Assembly (NCBI GenBank): GCA_020528935.1
Contig: JAJDFU010000437.1
Span: forward strand, 1 to 6,884
Direction of reading: 5' to 3'
DNA: 6,884 nt
From: Saprospiraceae bacterium
GTDB lineage: Bacteria; Bacteroidota; Bacteroidia; Chitinophagales; Saprospiraceae
Shown here: positions 5,348-6,884 of the stretch, piece by piece
Layout: each line of letters opens with the position of its first letter
How positions within the stretch are numbered: the stretch's first letter is position 1
Translations under genes and position numbers: made by a program
The notes under the pieces: model-generated
Told to the model about the DNA's origin: nothing
The model's input: only the letters and a program-made list of their open reading frames with translations
The model's database searches: none

Positions 5348-6884
5348 ATGCCCGCAATTTCCACTGCTGAAGCAATCGTCCTGGCCATTCATTCCGCCAT
5401 TCGCCTTGGGCGCAACATTCAAAAGGCCTATGCCAACAGCCTGCGCGCGCGGAGTATCGTGCTGCCGCTGCCCGATTTTGACAGCCAGGCCGATTCCCTG
5501 AATGCCCAGCGCTTTTTCGACAAAGACGGCCAGTTTGCCCTGGCGGAGATCGAAGATCTGGCCAAACTGCACCAGGCCAACCGAGAACGGGCCCTGAGCG
5601 AGGAAGAGGAGGAGCGCTACGTGGAGTACTACGTGACCCTGGAACGCATGCGGCGCCAGGACAGCGGCACGACCCGGGCTACGGAGGCGGCCCTGTCCAT
5701 GGAAGACGTGCTGAGTCTGCTTCGCGTTCGGCAGTGGGCGCGGGGCGAATCGCCTCAGCATTCGCCCCTGCAACTGGTCGCCGGCACATTGGTGGAGATC
5801 GGCATCGACTATTTCGCCAACGTGCCCGGCGCCCTCAACCTGGCCTCTACACAGGGCAAGCTCGTGCAACACTTTCTCCAATCGCTGGACCGGATCGAGT
5901 TTGCAGAAACCGACGACCTCGGCAAAACCCTGGCCAATGAGGTGCTGCCCAGGCTTTTCATAGCCGGAGCGGAATCGGCCGTCCGCCTCAGCACGGAGAT
6001 CAGCAGCGACGAAAAGCTGCAGCTTTTCATTGAAGCTACCGGCCAGGGCGTAGCGGACGAACTGATGAAACGCCTGCAGCAAAGCGGCAGCCTCCGCGAA
6101 AAAGAAGCTCTGCTCTACTGGGGCGAATCCCTGCTCCGGGCACTCTTCTACAATGCCGGGCACTACACCTTTTCTTCGCCCGCAAAGGTATTCGAGACGC
6201 CGCAGGACGTATCCGCACTGATCGAAGCAACGGGCCTCACCCTGCTCGACCTGCTCTTCGACGAAGAAAGCACCAAGATCGATCTCAAGGCCGTGTTTAC
6301 GGTGGAAAGCCTCGACCTGCTGCTGCGCGCCACCCTGGAGGTGGTGGCTCAGCATCCGCAACTCATCAGCCGGAAGGACGGACTGCGGCAGATCATCGCC
6401 GGGGTAGCACAGGCCCTGTCCGACTCCGGCATTCAGCAGCCCGGCATACTGCCCGAACTGGCCCAGCTCGTCCTTCGGCTTACGGCCGAAAATCTCGACC
6501 GGCTTTGGAAGACGGGCGATCATCCCGAGCACCTGCTCGTCACAACGCTGGAATTCAGCCTGCGCACCCTGGCCCAGCCTCCCGCCAATGGCGGCTGGAA
6601 GCCCGCTTTTCCGCCCGGCCAGCTCCTGACCCTGCTGGAGATGCTGCTGGACGAGGTGGTGTCCAATCCCGAATGGGTACTCCACCAGATCGAAGGCCAC
6701 AGCATGCTGGAAGACACCCTGAAATCGGTTTTTGCCGCCCTGGAGGTCATTCCCTCCGAGCAGCGCCTGAGCCTCGACACCGCGAAATGGGTGTTGGAGC
6801 AAAGCCTGATGGCCACAGCTGCCAGCGAAGCCCTGCTCCAGCACTTGTCTTGGGGCAGCACCGAGGAAGAACGCACCATACTCC
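5348..6884 (+). CDS. Large alpha-helical protein of unknown function (3' end outside window)
   Basis: The frame starts at ATG 5348 and stays open to the right edge: 512 codons plus one base. I do not recognise the family. There is no signal peptide and no membrane segment, so it is probably cytoplasmic. The N-terminus (about 5-32, TAEAIVLAIHSAIRLGRNIQ) looks like an amphipathic helix; about 64-105 is charged and helical with an acidic run EEEEE near 85-89. From about 139 on, Leu-rich helices recur: LQLVAGTLVEIGIDYF (141-156), LFIEATGQGVADEL (226-239), ALIEATGLTLLDLL (290-303), LDLLLRATLEVVAQHP (322-337) and LLTLLEMLLDEVVSNP (426-441). Some are followed by a second helix such as LRQIIAGVAQAL (346-357) or LEDTLKSVFAAL (454-465). 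This suggests a degenerate helical-repeat scaffold. No catalytic motif stands out. It lies 49 bases after the GNAT gene with no obvious terminator between, so shared transcription is plausible. Codon use (CTG, ATC, GCC) matches its neighbours and supports this strand over the long opposite frame. Confidence 0.8.
   Translation, partial: MPAISTAEAIVLAIHSAIRLGRNIQKAYANSLRARSIVLPLPDFDSQADSLNAQRFFDKDGQFALAEIEDLAKLHQANRERALSEEEEERYVEYYVTLERMRRQDSGTTRATEAALSMEDVLSLLRVRQWARGESPQHSPLQLVAGTLVEIGIDYFANVPGALNLASTQGKLVQHFLQSLDRIEFAETDDLGKTLANEVLPRLFIAGAESAVRLSTEISSDEKLQLFIEATGQGVADELMKRLQQSGSLREKEALLYWGESLLRALFYNAGHYTFSSPAKVFETPQDVSALIEATGLTLLDLLFDEESTKIDLKAVFTVESLDLLLRATLEVVAQHPQLISRKDGLRQIIAGVAQALSDSGIQQPGILPELAQLVLRLTAENLDRLWKTGDHPEHLLVTTLEFSLRTLAQPPANGGWKPAFPPGQLLTLLEMLLDEVVSNPEWVLHQIEGHSMLEDTLKSVFAALEVIPSEQRLSLDTAKWVLEQSLMATAASEALLQHLSWGSTEEERTIL

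Noticed and set aside
5333..6844. A 503-codon open frame on the minus strand opposite the unknown helical gene
   Set aside because: The product is Gly/Gln/His-rich without domain-like structure, and it mirrors the codons of the plus-strand gene. The plus frame starts properly after the GNAT gene and shows regular amphipathic helices.

Overview
The window looks like chromosomal DNA from a fairly GC-rich member of the Bacteroidota. This rests on three things: a ComEC whose C-terminal domain lacks metallo-hydrolase ligands, a membrane-anchored class III cyclase of a type I know mainly from Bacteroidota, and TAnnTTTG-like rather than TATAAT-like candidate promoter boxes. The genus cannot be fixed from the sequence; a Saprospiria/Lewinella-like lineage is a guess. 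I see no mobile element, CRISPR array, tRNA or rRNA.

Left half, minus strand, read right to left: a membrane-bound class III nucleotide cyclase (ATG at 4617, stop at 3481); a 245-base gap with a terminator-like inverted repeat and a weak promoter candidate; the DNA-uptake channel gene comEC (ATG at 3235, stop at 1148); and, 5 bases later, a membrane-anchored protein with four tandem helix-hairpin-helix (HHH) domains (start 1142), which runs off the left edge. The last two look like one operon. They pair the inner-membrane DNA channel with a likely DNA-binding partner, analogous to ComEC with ComEA. The HHH gene is open to the window edge.

Right half, plus strand: a RimJ/RimL-type GNAT acetyltransferase (4720-5298), divergent from the cyclase across a 102-base spacer, then a 49-base gap and a large alpha-helical protein of unknown function (from 5348). 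That protein runs off the right edge after 512 codons. Its central and C-terminal parts show degenerate repeats of Leu-rich helices. It is the only truly unassigned gene here and the best candidate for something undescribed, but the sequence gives no basis for naming a function.

Coding density is high and no gene-free stretch exceeds 300 bases. Several long open frames opposite comEC, the cyclase, the GNAT and the unknown gene are antisense shadows caused by GC-rich codon use.
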